A stretch of 46,043 nt of DNA, taken from a virus. Positions 6,068 through 12,441 of this stretch are shown piece by piece. Where the stretch lies: IMG/VR virus record IMGVR_UViG_3300031715_000010, positions 1 to 46,043 of that record; one strand, given 5' to 3'. Both the position numbers and the translations under genes were made by a program. The notes beneath the pieces are model-generated. The model made no database searches and was not told the origin of the DNA. It saw nothing but the letters and a program-made list of their open reading frames with translations. The first letter of the stretch is position 1. Each line of letters opens with the position of its first letter.

Positions 6068-6091
6068 GCGTTCCAAAATTGGACAGCGCAC

Positions 6092-6115
6092 GGGCCGCGG
6101 CGAAAGCTGCGGCCC
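6092..6115. terminator. Bidirectional terminator with GAAA tetraloop
   Basis: GGGCCGCGGC-GAAA-GCTGCGGCCC forms a 10-bp stem (one G-U pair) closed by a GNRA tetraloop, with only a short T stretch after it. It separates the rightward gene ending at 6067 from the leftward gene ending at 6123. Confidence 0.7.
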
Positions 6116-6122
6116 TTGTCGT

Positions 6123-6581
6123 TCACGGCCCGTCGTCCCTCAACGCGCCGTACAGGCCATTTGCGCGCGACGGCGTGCACGAACAGTGATCAAGCAAGGC
6201 CTGCTGCGCCAGCCCCTGCTGGTAATTCTGCATCCCCTGGTAATTCTGCAGCCCCTGCGCCTGCGCCTGCGCCTGCTGCGCAAACGCTTGGTTTTGCATC
6301 GCGGCCATCTGCTGCAGCTGCGACCACTGCGCCATTTGCTGCTGCGCCATTTGCTGCATCGCCTGGCCGGCGTCGCGCTCGCGCCTGAGATCCAAATATA
6401 GATCGCGCCAGCGGTTCCCCCGCTCGCGCGCCTCCTCCAGCTCGGCGATTGTGTGCTCGAGGCGGGCGTTCAAGCTTTTGAGCTCGGCCTCGAGCTCGAG
6501 CTCCCGCTCGCCCTTCTCCCGCGGTTTGAGCCGCGCCGCGATCGCCGGCGCAAATGCGAGCAGGACGCTTGCCAGGCTCAT
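6123..6581 (-). CDS. Coiled-coil, glutamine-rich protein
   Basis: 152 residues. A hydrophobic N-terminus (MSLASVLLAFAPAIAARL) could be a membrane anchor. Residues about 22-70 form a coiled coil rich in Glu/Leu/Arg. Then comes a low-complexity Gln/Ala/Met tract, and a distinct end with LLDHCSCTPSRANGLYG. Membrane-tethered coiled coils of this size can be spanins or holin partners, but no signature decides it. Convergent with the 5894 gene across the terminator and divergent from 6675. Confidence 0.6.
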   Translation of the reverse strand: MSLASVLLAFAPAIAARLKPREKGERELELEAELKSLNARLEHTIAELEEARERGNRWRDLYLDLRRERDAGQAMQQMAQQQMAQWSQLQQMAAMQNQAFAQQAQAQAQGLQNYQGMQNYQQGLAQQALLDHCSCTPSRANGLYGALRDDGP

Positions 6582-6639
6582 GCCGCGTTCCTCTTCCGTT
6601 CCTCATCGCCCGCGTTGAGCCTAAAGGCCCGCATGGCGA

Positions 6640-6674
6640 TTGACAAGCCGGGGAAGATCCCCATATTGTTTCGC
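6640..6674 (+). promoter_or_regulatory. Promoter with GGGGA-AGA-TCCCC operator, probably leaderless
   Basis: -35 TTGACA (6640-6645), 16-bp spacer, -10 CATATT (6662-6667). The operator palindrome GGGGA-AGA-TCCCC (6650-6662) fills the spacer, starting 10 bp after the -35 start as at ardC. The expected transcription start is at or next to ATG 6675, so the mRNA would have no leader. Confidence 0.65.
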
Positions 6675-6681
6675 ATGAAAC
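6668..6681. promoter_or_regulatory. parS-like palindrome at the 6675 start codon
   Basis: GTTTC-GCAT-GAAAC differs from the parS core at 2755-2768 at two central bases. It overlaps the start codon at 6675. It may be a weak ParB site, an operator, or chance. Confidence 0.3.
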
Positions 6682-6890
6682 AGAAATTATCGCTGATCGC
6701 GGCGCTCGTCGCCGTCGCCGCCGGCGCTGCAATGACTGAGCTCGACGAGGTCAAAACGCGCTGCAAAATTGTCGCCGACCGGTTCAACGACGACTTGCCC
6801 GGGCGCGACTCTCTCGCCGGGCAATTTCGCCACGCCAAGGATTACGACCAGTGCCTGGTCATCCACGGCTTCACCCAGGACCCCGATTGA
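6675..6890 (+). CDS. Small secreted protein
   Basis: 71 residues with a signal peptide: MKQK, then a hydrophobic run ending near AAGAAM. The mature part is short, acidic and has two cysteines (TRCKIVAD and YDQCLVIHG) that could form a disulfide. First gene of a rightward operon reaching 8297. Export suggests an envelope role such as host-surface alteration or superinfection exclusion, but no homology supports a particular one. Confidence 0.65.
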   Translation: MKQKLSLIAALVAVAAGAAMTELDEVKTRCKIVADRFNDDLPGRDSLAGQFRHAKDYDQCLVIHGFTQDPD

Positions 6891-7099
6891 TGATCCGGAT
6901 TCTGATTTCCGACGCCGCCTATGCGGCTTTGTGTACAGGCGTACCCGAGGATCGGCGTTTGCCGGCCCAACGTTGCCCCGAGGGCGGTCATTTTTTGTGG
7001 TTGGACAAACGGACGGCAAACCGGCTTTCGGCCGCCAGGGGCAAATCCGAGGGCTACAGCGACGTGATCCTCAGGCTGGCCGAGATGGAACGCGCATGA
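6890..7099 (+). CDS. 69-residue hypothetical protein
   Basis: Starts MIRILISDAAYAAL; the ATG overlaps the preceding TGA by one base. It has a beta-alpha start, a CPEGGHFLWL segment and a helical C-terminus. Unknown family; kept for the tight coupling and ordinary composition. Confidence 0.6.
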   Translation: MIRILISDAAYAALCTGVPEDRRLPAQRCPEGGHFLWLDKRTANRLSAARGKSEGYSDVILRLAEMERA

Positions 7100-7233
7100 C
7101 GTTCAAGGTCAAAGGCCGGCAAGTTGGCAAGCGCTCACACGGGCTCGTCGAGATCCCTATGCCTGAACCGCGTCGGATTGTCGTTTCCAAGCACGCCAAG
7201 GCCAAACGACCAAAGAAGGCTAAGCCCAAATGA
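7096..7233 (+). CDS. 45-residue basic protein
   Basis: Begins MTFKVKGRQVGKRSHG and ends with a lysine-rich tail (KHAKAKRPKKAKPK). ATGA overlaps on both sides. The strong positive charge suggests DNA or RNA binding. Function unknown. Confidence 0.55.
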   Translation: MTFKVKGRQVGKRSHGLVEIPMPEPRRIVVSKHAKAKRPKKAKPK

Positions 7234-7487
7234 CCCCCGGGGAGCTCAGACAGGCCCGCCTCACGCTCGGCCTGACCGCGGTCGAGTTCGCCCGCGTCTT
7301 CGACGTCAACGAGCGCACCCTGCGCAGCTGGGAATATGGCGTCGTCAAGGGCAAGCCGAGCCCAATCCCGCGGCCGATCGCGGTCCTGGTGCGCCTGGCG
7401 CTCAAATATGCCACCGTGCGCCGCGAGCTGGGGATTGCGTCGAAGGCGATCGAAGATGCCGAAGAAAGGCTCAGGCAAGCGCGCTAA
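7230..7487 (+). CDS. Helix-turn-helix transcriptional regulator
   Basis: 85 residues. Residues 4-45 form an XRE-like HTH (RQARLTLGLTAVEFARVF, then NERTLRSWEYG), resembling the small regulators related to HigA/MqsA C-terminal domains. It lies in the operon whose promoter carries the GGGGA-N3-TCCCC operator, so it is the best candidate to bind that operator and that of ardC. This link is inference. Confidence 0.78.
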   Translation: MTPGELRQARLTLGLTAVEFARVFDVNERTLRSWEYGVVKGKPSPIPRPIAVLVRLALKYATVRRELGIASKAIEDAEERLRQAR

Positions 7488-7926
7488 CCTGCCGACGCGC
7501 GACGAATTGCCGACCGTCGGCGTCTCGCGCCTGCGCGCCCTTCACCTTATCACCCCAAGCATGTCATCGGCCCTCGTCGCCTTCGGCGAGGGCGAAAGCG
7601 CGCTCGTGCGTGAGATCCGCGTGAGCCACCTCAAGTTTCCCAATGGCGGCTCTTGGTCGTTTTTCCACTGCCCGAGCTGCGCCAAGCGCGTGCGAACCTT
7701 GCGGCTCTACGACGGGCGCGTCGTCTGCAAAGCCTGCGACGGGTTAGTCTACGCCGGCCAGGCGGGCGACAAATCCGGCGTGATCGAGCGCCTGCGTAAA
7801 CGCCTCAATGGCGAGGGCCGGCTCAGCCGGCCGGGCTTGATCGAACGGCGCGGCCGGCTCGAGATCGCGCTCAGGCGGGCGCTGATCGTCCAGCGGCGCA
7901 ACCGGCTGGGGAGCTTGCGCGAATGA
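7456..7926 (+). CDS. Zinc-ribbon conserved phage protein
   Basis: 156 residues from ATG 7456, overlapping the HTH gene by 32 bases. A zinc ribbon lies in the middle (FHCPSCAKRVRTLRL, then VVCKACDGLVYAGQ), with a basic helical C-terminus. The pattern is common in uncharacterised proteins of alphaproteobacterial prophages. The ribbon implies DNA binding; the role is unknown. Confidence 0.7.
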   Translation: MPKKGSGKRANLPTRDELPTVGVSRLRALHLITPSMSSALVAFGEGESALVREIRVSHLKFPNGGSWSFFHCPSCAKRVRTLRLYDGRVVCKACDGLVYAGQAGDKSGVIERLRKRLNGEGRLSRPGLIERRGRLEIALRRALIVQRRNRLGSLRE

Positions 7927-8297
7927 CGCTTAAGGTCCCGCCGAGCTGCGCCCACCTCGACCCGGCCGAGATCTACGACGAGCTCGTGCGCACCGGCGGC
8001 AACGTGAGCGAGACGGCCCGCACGCTTCGGGTTCCCGTCATCGATCTGCGCCGGTTGACCCGCATCGCGCCGAGCCTGATCGAGGCGGCCCTCGAGGCCG
8101 AGGAGCAGGCGCTCGACGAGGCCGAGGCCGTGGTGCGCCAGGCGCTCAAGAGCGCCGATTGGAGCCGCAAGCTGGCCGCCGCCGGCCATATCCTGCGCAC
8201 CAGCCCTGCAGCCAGGCGGCGCGGTTTTGGTTCGGGCGCCGCGCCCGAAGTCCAGGACGAGCCGCGCGGCGTCACACTCAAATGGATCGAGCCATGA
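7923..8297 (+). CDS. TerS-like HTH protein, paralogue of 44229-44681
   Basis: 124 residues. An N-terminal HTH-like part (EIYDELVRTGGNVSETARTL) is followed by a helical middle and the C-terminal stretch RRRGFGSGAAP to VTLKWIEP. The protein at 44229-44681 has the same order, with GNVTAAAKAMGV, RRRGFG and ITLKWLEP. Small terminase subunits combine an N-terminal HTH and a C-terminal partner-binding tail, so both are TerS candidates; the copy near TerL is the likelier terminase subunit and this one may be a decoy or regulator. ATGA overlap with the previous gene. Confidence 0.6.
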   Translation: MTLKVPPSCAHLDPAEIYDELVRTGGNVSETARTLRVPVIDLRRLTRIAPSLIEAALEAEEQALDEAEAVVRQALKSADWSRKLAAAGHILRTSPAARRRGFGSGAAPEVQDEPRGVTLKWIEP

Positions 8298-8300
8298 GCA

Positions 8301-8340
8301 AGCAGTTTCGAGCAGTTTGCGATTCTGCGCAATTTCGCAA
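8301..8340. repeat. AGCAGTTT direct repeat and nested palindrome
   Basis: AGCAGTTT occurs at 8301-8308... approximately and again at 8311-8318, the first within AGCAGTTTCG and the second within AGCAGTTTGCG. From 8317 a symmetrical array runs TTGCGA-TTC-TGCGCA-ATT-TCGCAA, an outer inverted repeat around a palindromic centre. It lies between two rightward units and may be a regulator site. Confidence 0.45.
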
Positions 8341-8386
8341 GTTGCGGGTCCTCTCGTAACCTGCGGGCGTTCATGCTATGCCCCAA

Positions 8387-8411
8387 TGTCAATCTCAACG
8401 GGAGATTGACA
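8387..8411 (+). promoter_or_regulatory. RNA hairpin overlapping the ribosome site of 8414
   Basis: Perfect 10-bp arms TGTCAATCTC (8387-8396) and GAGATTGACA (8402-8411) with a 5-nt loop. The GGGAG ribosome binding site (8400-8404) is partly inside the stem and the start codon is 3 bases beyond, so folding would limit translation. It could also be a protein operator. Confidence 0.55.
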
Positions 8412-8413
8412 CA

Positions 8414-8746
8414 ATGGCAAGTCGCCCACCTCCTCCGCGCCGCGCTTCGCCGCCGCCCCCGCCGCCCCGCCTGCCCCAATATGTCCCGCTGCCGCCGCCG
8501 ACCGGCGCGGCGCCCGAGGCCGAGCAAGAGCCGGAACAGCTGCCGACCGAGCCCAACTTCCCCTATCCGCCGGTCAAAACCATCGCCGACGAGCAGCGCG
8601 AGCGCAGCGAAGAGATCCAGCGCATGGGCGTCACCGCCTATATGGCGCAGTTCGACACGCGCGATCCCGAAGCGCCGCAGCAGACGGTGCCCGGCGTCTC
8701 CAACACCCGGGTCGAGGAATACGAGATCCGCAGCGGCCGGCGCTGA
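8414..8746 (+). CDS. Proline-rich hypothetical protein
   Basis: 110 residues from ATG 8414, with GGGAG upstream inside a hairpin. The N-terminal third is nearly all Pro/Arg/Ala. The second half is ordinary (VKTIADEQRERSEEIQRMG, then FDTRDPEAPQQTVPG). The next gene starts in the stop codon. No family recognised; linkage to a Pro/Gly-rich protein suggests a virion-associated pair, which is inference. Confidence 0.6.
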   Translation: MASRPPPPRRASPPPPPPRLPQYVPLPPPTGAAPEAEQEPEQLPTEPNFPYPPVKTIADEQRERSEEIQRMGVTAYMAQFDTRDPEAPQQTVPGVSNTRVEEYEIRSGRR

Positions 8747-9627
8747 TGCCGATCACCGATCTCTCGACCGGCGATGATTGGCAGGCCTGGCTACAGAACA
8801 TGGCCGGCGGCGGCCAAGGCGTCGGCGGCCTTCAGGGCGATGTCGGCTATCCTTCGCCCGGATTCCCCGGCCCAGGGCCCGAAACGAGAGGCTACGTCAA
8901 CCCGCCGACGATCGAAGGCCAGGCCAACCAGCTCGTCCCCGGCGCCCGGGCGCCGATGTACGTCAACCCGCAATCGCTGCAGGACATCCTCGCCGGCCGC
9001 AGCGCCATCTCGCCGTCGCCTGGTCAGCCTGGCGCGGGCGCGATCGCCGGCGCTGGCGGAGGCGGCGCCGGCGGCGGCGTCCCGATTCCTGGCGGGCTGG
9101 CCGCCGGCGGGGTCGGAGATCCGGCGGCGCGTTTGCGCGGCCTCGGCGCCGCCGGCCTTCTCGGCATGGGCCAATACGGCGTGGATTTCGCCCAGCGGCA
9201 CGGCCTGATGCAGGCGCTGTTTCCAGGCTTTACCGGCGCAGCCAACCCTCCAGGACCGGCGGCGCCCTCGACCGCCGCGCCAGGCGCAATGCCGGCGCGG
9301 CCTTACACAGCCACGCCCATGCCGCCCGGGCCGATGGATCCGAGCATCATCGCCAGGCAGGCCATCGGCAGACAGGCCGCCGGCGCGACCGCGCCCGGCC
9401 GTCCCGCGCCGGTGGCTACAACCAACCTTCCCGGTTTGCCTTATGGCCCCGCCGCCGCGCCGCGGGCCGCCGCGCCCATCCCGCGACCGACGCCGGCGCC
9501 GTCCCCGAATCTGGGTTACTACGCCCCGACCAGCGGCAACGCTCGCGGCGCGACCTACACGCCTTATCTCAACCCCAACGACCCGCGCATCTACCGCGGG
9601 CCGCTCTCGATGTTCGGAGCCGGATAA
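8746..9627 (+). CDS. Proline/glycine-rich protein, possible virion component
   Basis: 293 residues, start overlapping the preceding stop. Long Gly/Ala/Pro low-complexity tracts surround a more ordinary centre (YVNPQSLQDILAGR, then LLGMGQYGVDFAQRHGLMQ). Composition is close to the late proteins at 23154-25143, although this gene lies far from the structural cluster and on the other strand. It may be a minor or internal virion protein. No signal or membrane segment. Confidence 0.6.
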   Translation: MPITDLSTGDDWQAWLQNMAGGGQGVGGLQGDVGYPSPGFPGPGPETRGYVNPPTIEGQANQLVPGARAPMYVNPQSLQDILAGRSAISPSPGQPGAGAIAGAGGGGAGGGVPIPGGLAAGGVGDPAARLRGLGAAGLLGMGQYGVDFAQRHGLMQALFPGFTGAANPPGPAAPSTAAPGAMPARPYTATPMPPGPMDPSIIARQAIGRQAAGATAPGRPAPVATTNLPGLPYGPAAAPRAAAPIPRPTPAPSPNLGYYAPTSGNARGATYTPYLNPNDPRIYRGPLSMFGAG

Positions 9628-9836
9628 TGGCGACCAGGGGACGCAAGCTGCCGCCGATCATGGAAAAGGCGGTCAAGCGCATCAAGACCAACAGCCCGGG
9701 CGTCAATCCCTACGCCGTCGCCTCGAGCGTCTTGCAGAAATCCGGTTCGTTGAAGCGGGGCACCAACACCGCAACCGCCAAGGGCAAGACGCGCGGCGCT
9801 AAGAGTCGAACTTGGCGCCACGCCCACCCTGCCTAA
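9627..9836 (+). CDS. Small basic protein with NPYAVASSVLQKSG motif
   Basis: 69 residues; ATG shares one base with the previous TAA. The segment NSPGVNPYAVASSVLQKSGS occurs in many small phage and prophage proteins of unknown function. The tail is strongly basic. Its last 38 bases overlap the convergent gene at 9799. Confidence 0.65.
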   Translation: MATRGRKLPPIMEKAVKRIKTNSPGVNPYAVASSVLQKSGSLKRGTNTATAKGKTRGAKSRTWRHAHPA

Positions 9837-10101
9837 GCTTGGGTTCGATGCGATCGCGGTAATTGATGGGGACCAGGTTCCACACCGTCTTGAGATGCAT
9901 GGCGAGCACCTCCTTCCGCAGGCGCTCGGTCGCTCTCGGATTGCCCACGATGACATGCCCGGCAAGCCATAGCGCCAAGAGATCGGCCAGCGCCGCGCCT
10001 TGAACGTCCGAAGGCTTGCCGGCGAAGTGCCGGCTGCAGTCCCGTACGAGATCCAAAGCCTGGTCGGCGTCTTTTTCAGCGTCTTGCATTGGTGTTGTCA
10101 C
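9799..10101 (-). CDS. Conserved hypothetical helical protein
   Basis: 100 residues from GTG 10101; ATG 10089 (MQDAEKDADQALDLVRD) is an alternative that would leave the operator at 10094-10110 outside the gene. Mostly helical, with ALADLLALWLAGHVI in the middle. It is divergent from 10118 and shares a control region with it. Confidence 0.6.
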   Translation of the reverse strand: MTTPMQDAEKDADQALDLVRDCSRHFAGKPSDVQGAALADLLALWLAGHVIVGNPRATERLRKEVLAMHLKTVWNLVPINYRDRIEPKLRQGGRGAKFDS

Positions 10102-10110
10102 TCAGGCAAC
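10084..10110 (+). promoter_or_regulatory. Promoter with repressor operator (11/12) upstream of 10118
   Basis: A TTGCAT -35 (10084-10089) and operator GTTGTC-ACTCA-GGCAAC (10094-10110) lie 34 and 24 bp before ATG 10118. The operator starts 10 bp after the -35 start, as at 13578 and 14022. The -10 is weak (CAACCT). Confidence 0.55.
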
Positions 10111-10117
10111 CTTGCGC

Positions 10118-10417
10118 ATGCTTAGCGCCGCAGATCTGGTCGACGCCGCGCAGACCGCAGCGCTGCTCACCATGACGGGCATCATGCTGTACGCGGTCAA
10201 TCGCTTGCGGGTTGAGCTCAAGCAAGCCTCGACCGCTCTAAACCAGGTCTTACGCGGGCACCGGGACGTCGAGGAGCGCATCGACCGGCTGTGGCGGCGC
10301 ATCGATGAGGTCGAGCTGCGCCAAGGCCTGCGCGGCGATTCCGAACAGTTCAACCGGCTGAAGCGTCTCATGGAGGCGTTCGAAGCCGCGATGAAAGAAG
10401 GCAAGGGAAACGGATGA
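10118..10417 (+). CDS. Membrane-anchored coiled-coil protein, first paralogue
   Basis: 99 residues. A single membrane helix (AAQTAALLTMTGIMLYAV) follows a short N-terminus. The rest is a charged coiled coil with ERIDRLWRRIDEVELRQGL and EQFNRLKRLMEAFEAAMK. The next gene is a clear tandem duplicate. The topology (short outside, membrane helix, cytoplasmic or periplasmic coil) fits an i-spanin or a membrane regulator. Its operator-controlled promoter and distance from the endolysin make a lysis role uncertain. Confidence 0.65.
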   Translation: MLSAADLVDAAQTAALLTMTGIMLYAVNRLRVELKQASTALNQVLRGHRDVEERIDRLWRRIDEVELRQGLRGDSEQFNRLKRLMEAFEAAMKEGKGNG

Positions 10418-10722
10418 GCGAGCTAGTCCTCGTCCAGGCCGCGCAAACTGCGGCGCTGCTCACTGTGGCGTTAGCTGTGATCTGGGCGTTCTTTCTGCTG
10501 CGCAGGGAGCTCAGGCAAGCCAAAGAGGGCTTAAACCACATGCGTGAAGCATTCCGCAGCCAAAAGGACCTCGAGGAGGCGATCGAACGAATCTGGAGAC
10601 ACATCGGCGAGATCGAGCTGCGCCAAGGTTTGCGAGGCGACGCCGAGCAGTTCGGCCGCATCAAGCGGCTCCTCGACGCATTCGAGGCCGCGATGAAGCC
10701 GGAGACGCCGCCGCAACCCTAG
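10414..10722 (+). CDS. Membrane-anchored coiled-coil protein, second paralogue
   Basis: 102 residues, ATGA overlap. Shares QAAQTAALLT, the membrane helix, E-x2-I-x-R-x-WR, ELRQGLRGDAEQF and KRLLDAFEAAMK with the preceding protein at matching positions, so the pair arose by tandem duplication. The two could form a hetero-oligomer. Its 3' end overlaps the convergent gene at 10661. Confidence 0.65.
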   Translation: MSELVLVQAAQTAALLTVALAVIWAFFLLRRELRQAKEGLNHMREAFRSQKDLEEAIERIWRHIGEIELRQGLRGDAEQFGRIKRLLDAFEAAMKPETPPQP

Positions 10723-10957
10723 CGCCGGACCCATGCTCGCTGGCCATCGCCTTCAGCGCGTCCAGCTGCTCCAGCACCGTGAGAAGATCGCCGAGCGTGG
10801 GATATTCCACCACGATTCGGGCCCGGCCGTCGGCGAGCACGTCGACGCCGCGCCGTTCGCCCTTCTGCAGCTGGTCGCCAAGTCTCCACATAAACTCAAG
10901 CAAATAAGGGTAGACATCGCCAATTGGGGCGGAAGGCGGATAGCGCAAGCGCAACAC
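10661..10957 (-). CDS. Hypothetical protein under an operator-controlled promoter
   Basis: About 98 residues from GTG 10957, which has AGGAGG seven bases upstream; the open frame reaches 11020, but that start lies in the operator. The body reads RLRYPPSAPIGDVYPYLLEF, then DGRARIVVEYPTLGDLLTVL, a plausible alpha/beta protein. It overlaps the 10414 gene by 62 bases at the convergent ends. No family assigned. Confidence 0.5.
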   Translation of the reverse strand: MLRLRYPPSAPIGDVYPYLLEFMWRLGDQLQKGERRGVDVLADGRARIVVEYPTLGDLLTVLEQLDALKAMASEHGSGARVAAASPASSRPRMRRGAA

Positions 10958-10989
10958 GCGGGATCCTCCTATCAGGTCAGCGCCCCACC

Positions 10990-11021
10990 CTATTAAGCGC
11001 GCGCGTTGCCCATCTGGCAAC
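10990..11021 (-). promoter_or_regulatory. Leftward promoter with perfect repressor operator
   Basis: Operator GTTGCC-CATCT-GGCAAC at 11005-11021 matches the consensus at all 12 arm positions. On the minus strand TTGCCA within the operator can act as -35, with CTTAAT 17 bp further as -10, leading to the gene starting at 10957. Confidence 0.6.
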
Positions 11022-11038
11022 CCTCATTCACAGATCCG

Positions 11039-11617
11039 TCAAAATGACACATTTGCGGCGTCATCGACGGGGCCTTCCTCGTCCGCTCGGATCTTGGCGA
11101 GATAGGCCGCCATCTCGGACGTGCGCACTTGCGCCGGCGCGCTGGCGTATTTGTCCGTGAGCTCGCTGAGCTTCGCCTCGGCGGTCTGCGGCGTCATGTT
11201 GCGCCAGTTGCGCGCGCGCGGCGCGTCCTCGAGCGCAACACCGGCCACGACGGCGCGCAACATGTCGGCGAGTTCGCGCCTGCGCTCAGCCGTCGGCGGT
11301 TTTTCCTCGAGCGCGCCAAACTCCCAACCCGGCGTCGCCGGCGCGCTCTCATCGAATTCGAGCGGCCACGCCGTCGGAACCGTGATCTGCTTGAGCGAGG
11401 CGTACGTGGAGGCCTTGTGGCCGCGTGGCGCCGTGTCAGCGTCCAGCCAGGCGAAATAGGCGATCCAGGCGCGCCATTGCGCTGGCTGGCCGCGCTCGCT
11501 CAACACGACGCCCTGGCCGCCGATCGCCCGGATGTGGCCGACGGCGAGCCTAGCGTAGTCGGCAGCGGCGACCTTCGCATGCGGAATGCTAGCGACGGGG
11601 CGCAGCTCGGGCTTCAT
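11039..11617 (-). CDS. Hypothetical protein of the early leftward operon
   Basis: 192 residues from ATG 11617, which has GGAGGG six bases upstream; the open frame extends to 11674. Contains KVAAADYARLAVGHIRAIGG and QPAQWRAWIAYFAWLDAD, then a long helical C-terminal half (ERRRELADMLRAVVAG). It overlaps the 3' end of the replication gene and is probably a replication partner, such as a helicase-loader-like factor. That role is inferred from position only. Confidence 0.65.
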   Translation of the reverse strand: MKPELRPVASIPHAKVAAADYARLAVGHIRAIGGQGVVLSERGQPAQWRAWIAYFAWLDADTAPRGHKASTYASLKQITVPTAWPLEFDESAPATPGWEFGALEEKPPTAERRRELADMLRAVVAGVALEDAPRARNWRNMTPQTAEAKLSELTDKYASAPAQVRTSEMAAYLAKIRADEEGPVDDAANVSF

Positions 11618-12263
11618 ATTTTCCCTCCATGATCTTGGTGAAACTTGAGGCTCGGACGACGAAGTCGAAGTCACAGCGGAACCCGTTGAGCTCGCCGCGC
11701 AGGAACGGGGAGCCGCGCACCAGGCCCATCAGCCTCCGCCAGCCGGCGAGCGGATCCGGGAAGTCGTAGGTTTTCACCAGGTCGTCCGATCTGGCGATGA
11801 TTGCGGCTTGGCGGGTGGCTGTGATGTCGCGCACTGCCACCAGGCGACAGGCGGTCGCCAGCTCGTTCCACATGCCTACGACGGTTTGGAGAAGCTCAAC
11901 GGTTTTTTTGCGCTTTGCTATCGCATTGATTTCATTCACGTCGGCGGGCACGCCGACAAGTGATGCGTCAGCATCACTCAAGGGGGGTATGAGTTTTTCT
12001 AGTAAGGGGGGTGTGGGGGGGAAGGCGTCTTTTTGCTTAGGGGGAGTAACGTTACGTAACGTCTCGTGACGTTTAGTAACGTTACTTTGCGTTACGGCCT
12101 CAGGATGGCGCTCGCGAAAACGCTTCTGGCGCACCGCGTTCAGCTTCCGCTTGCGGGCCTCTTCCTTCTCGGCCTCGGCATCATGCGCCGCGGCGACAGC
12201 GGCGATCTGCTCCGGCGTGCAGCCGGACGCAACCATCGCCTGCACTGTGATCGCCAGGCTCAT
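11589..12263 (-). CDS. Phage replication initiator-like protein
   Basis: 224 residues. The N-terminus (VQAMVASGCTPEQIAAVAAA) and a basic linker (AVRQKRFRERHPE) precede an iteron-bearing linker. The C-terminal part has MWNELATACRL, TATRQAAIIARSDD, and SPFLRGELNGFRCDFDFVV with SSFTKIMEGKYE. That C-terminal signature is typical of phage replisome-organiser proteins of the lambda O / DnaA-domain-I class in prophages of proteobacteria. The linker DNA carries GTAACGTTAC palindromes and G-runs, as in lambda O where ori lies inside the gene. Start chosen at the in-frame ATG 3 bases past the upstream stop. Confidence 0.75.
   Translation of the reverse strand: MSLAITVQAMVASGCTPEQIAAVAAAHDAEAEKEEARKRKLNAVRQKRFRERHPEAVTQSNVTKRHETLRNVTPPKQKDAFPPTPPLLEKLIPPLSDADASLVGVPADVNEINAIAKRKKTVELLQTVVGMWNELATACRLVAVRDITATRQAAIIARSDDLVKTYDFPDPLAGWRRLMGLVRGSPFLRGELNGFRCDFDFVVRASSFTKIMEGKYEARAAPRR
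11960..12095. other. Candidate replication origin inside the initiator gene
   Basis: The stretch holds a perfect inverted repeat GTGATGC-GTCA-GCATCAC (11960-11977), four G-runs of 5-7 G at 11982-11987, 12006-12011, 12015-12021 and 12040-12044, and iteron-like palindromes GTAACGTTAC at 12046-12055 and 12076-12085. Extra GTAACG half-sites lie at 12056 and 12090. Such a cluster in the linker of an initiator gene parallels lambda ori. Confidence 0.5.
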
Positions 12264-12266
12264 GGG

Positions 12267-12428
12267 CTACCGCTTAAGGTCGACCACCTCGGCGGGTTTG
12301 CGCCGCCGCCGGCGGCGCGGGGGCGCAGCCTCGACCTCGGCCTCCTCAACGGCTTGAATGGCGATGGCGACGGCGTCGGCATTCGCGCCGGCCTCGAGCA
12401 ATTTCCGAACCAAATCCGCGGTTGTCAC
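12267..12428 (-). CDS. 53-residue Arg-rich hypothetical protein
   Basis: GTG at 12428 has GAGGAGG about 10 bases upstream. Begins MTTADLVRKLLEAGANADAV and ends with a run of seven arginines/lysines then AEVVDLKR. It precedes the replication gene by 3 bases. The N-terminal repeat-like LVRKLLEAGANADAVAIAI and basic tail suggest a small DNA-binding protein. Confidence 0.6.
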   Translation of the reverse strand: MTTADLVRKLLEAGANADAVAIAIQAVEEAEVEAAPPRRRRRRKPAEVVDLKR

Positions 12429-12441
12429 CGTTATTTCCTCC

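Noticed and set aside
8778-9836. 352-residue Arg-rich open frame
   Set aside because: Only its last 69 codons (9627-9836) look like a gene; the rest is a shadow of the 8746 gene.
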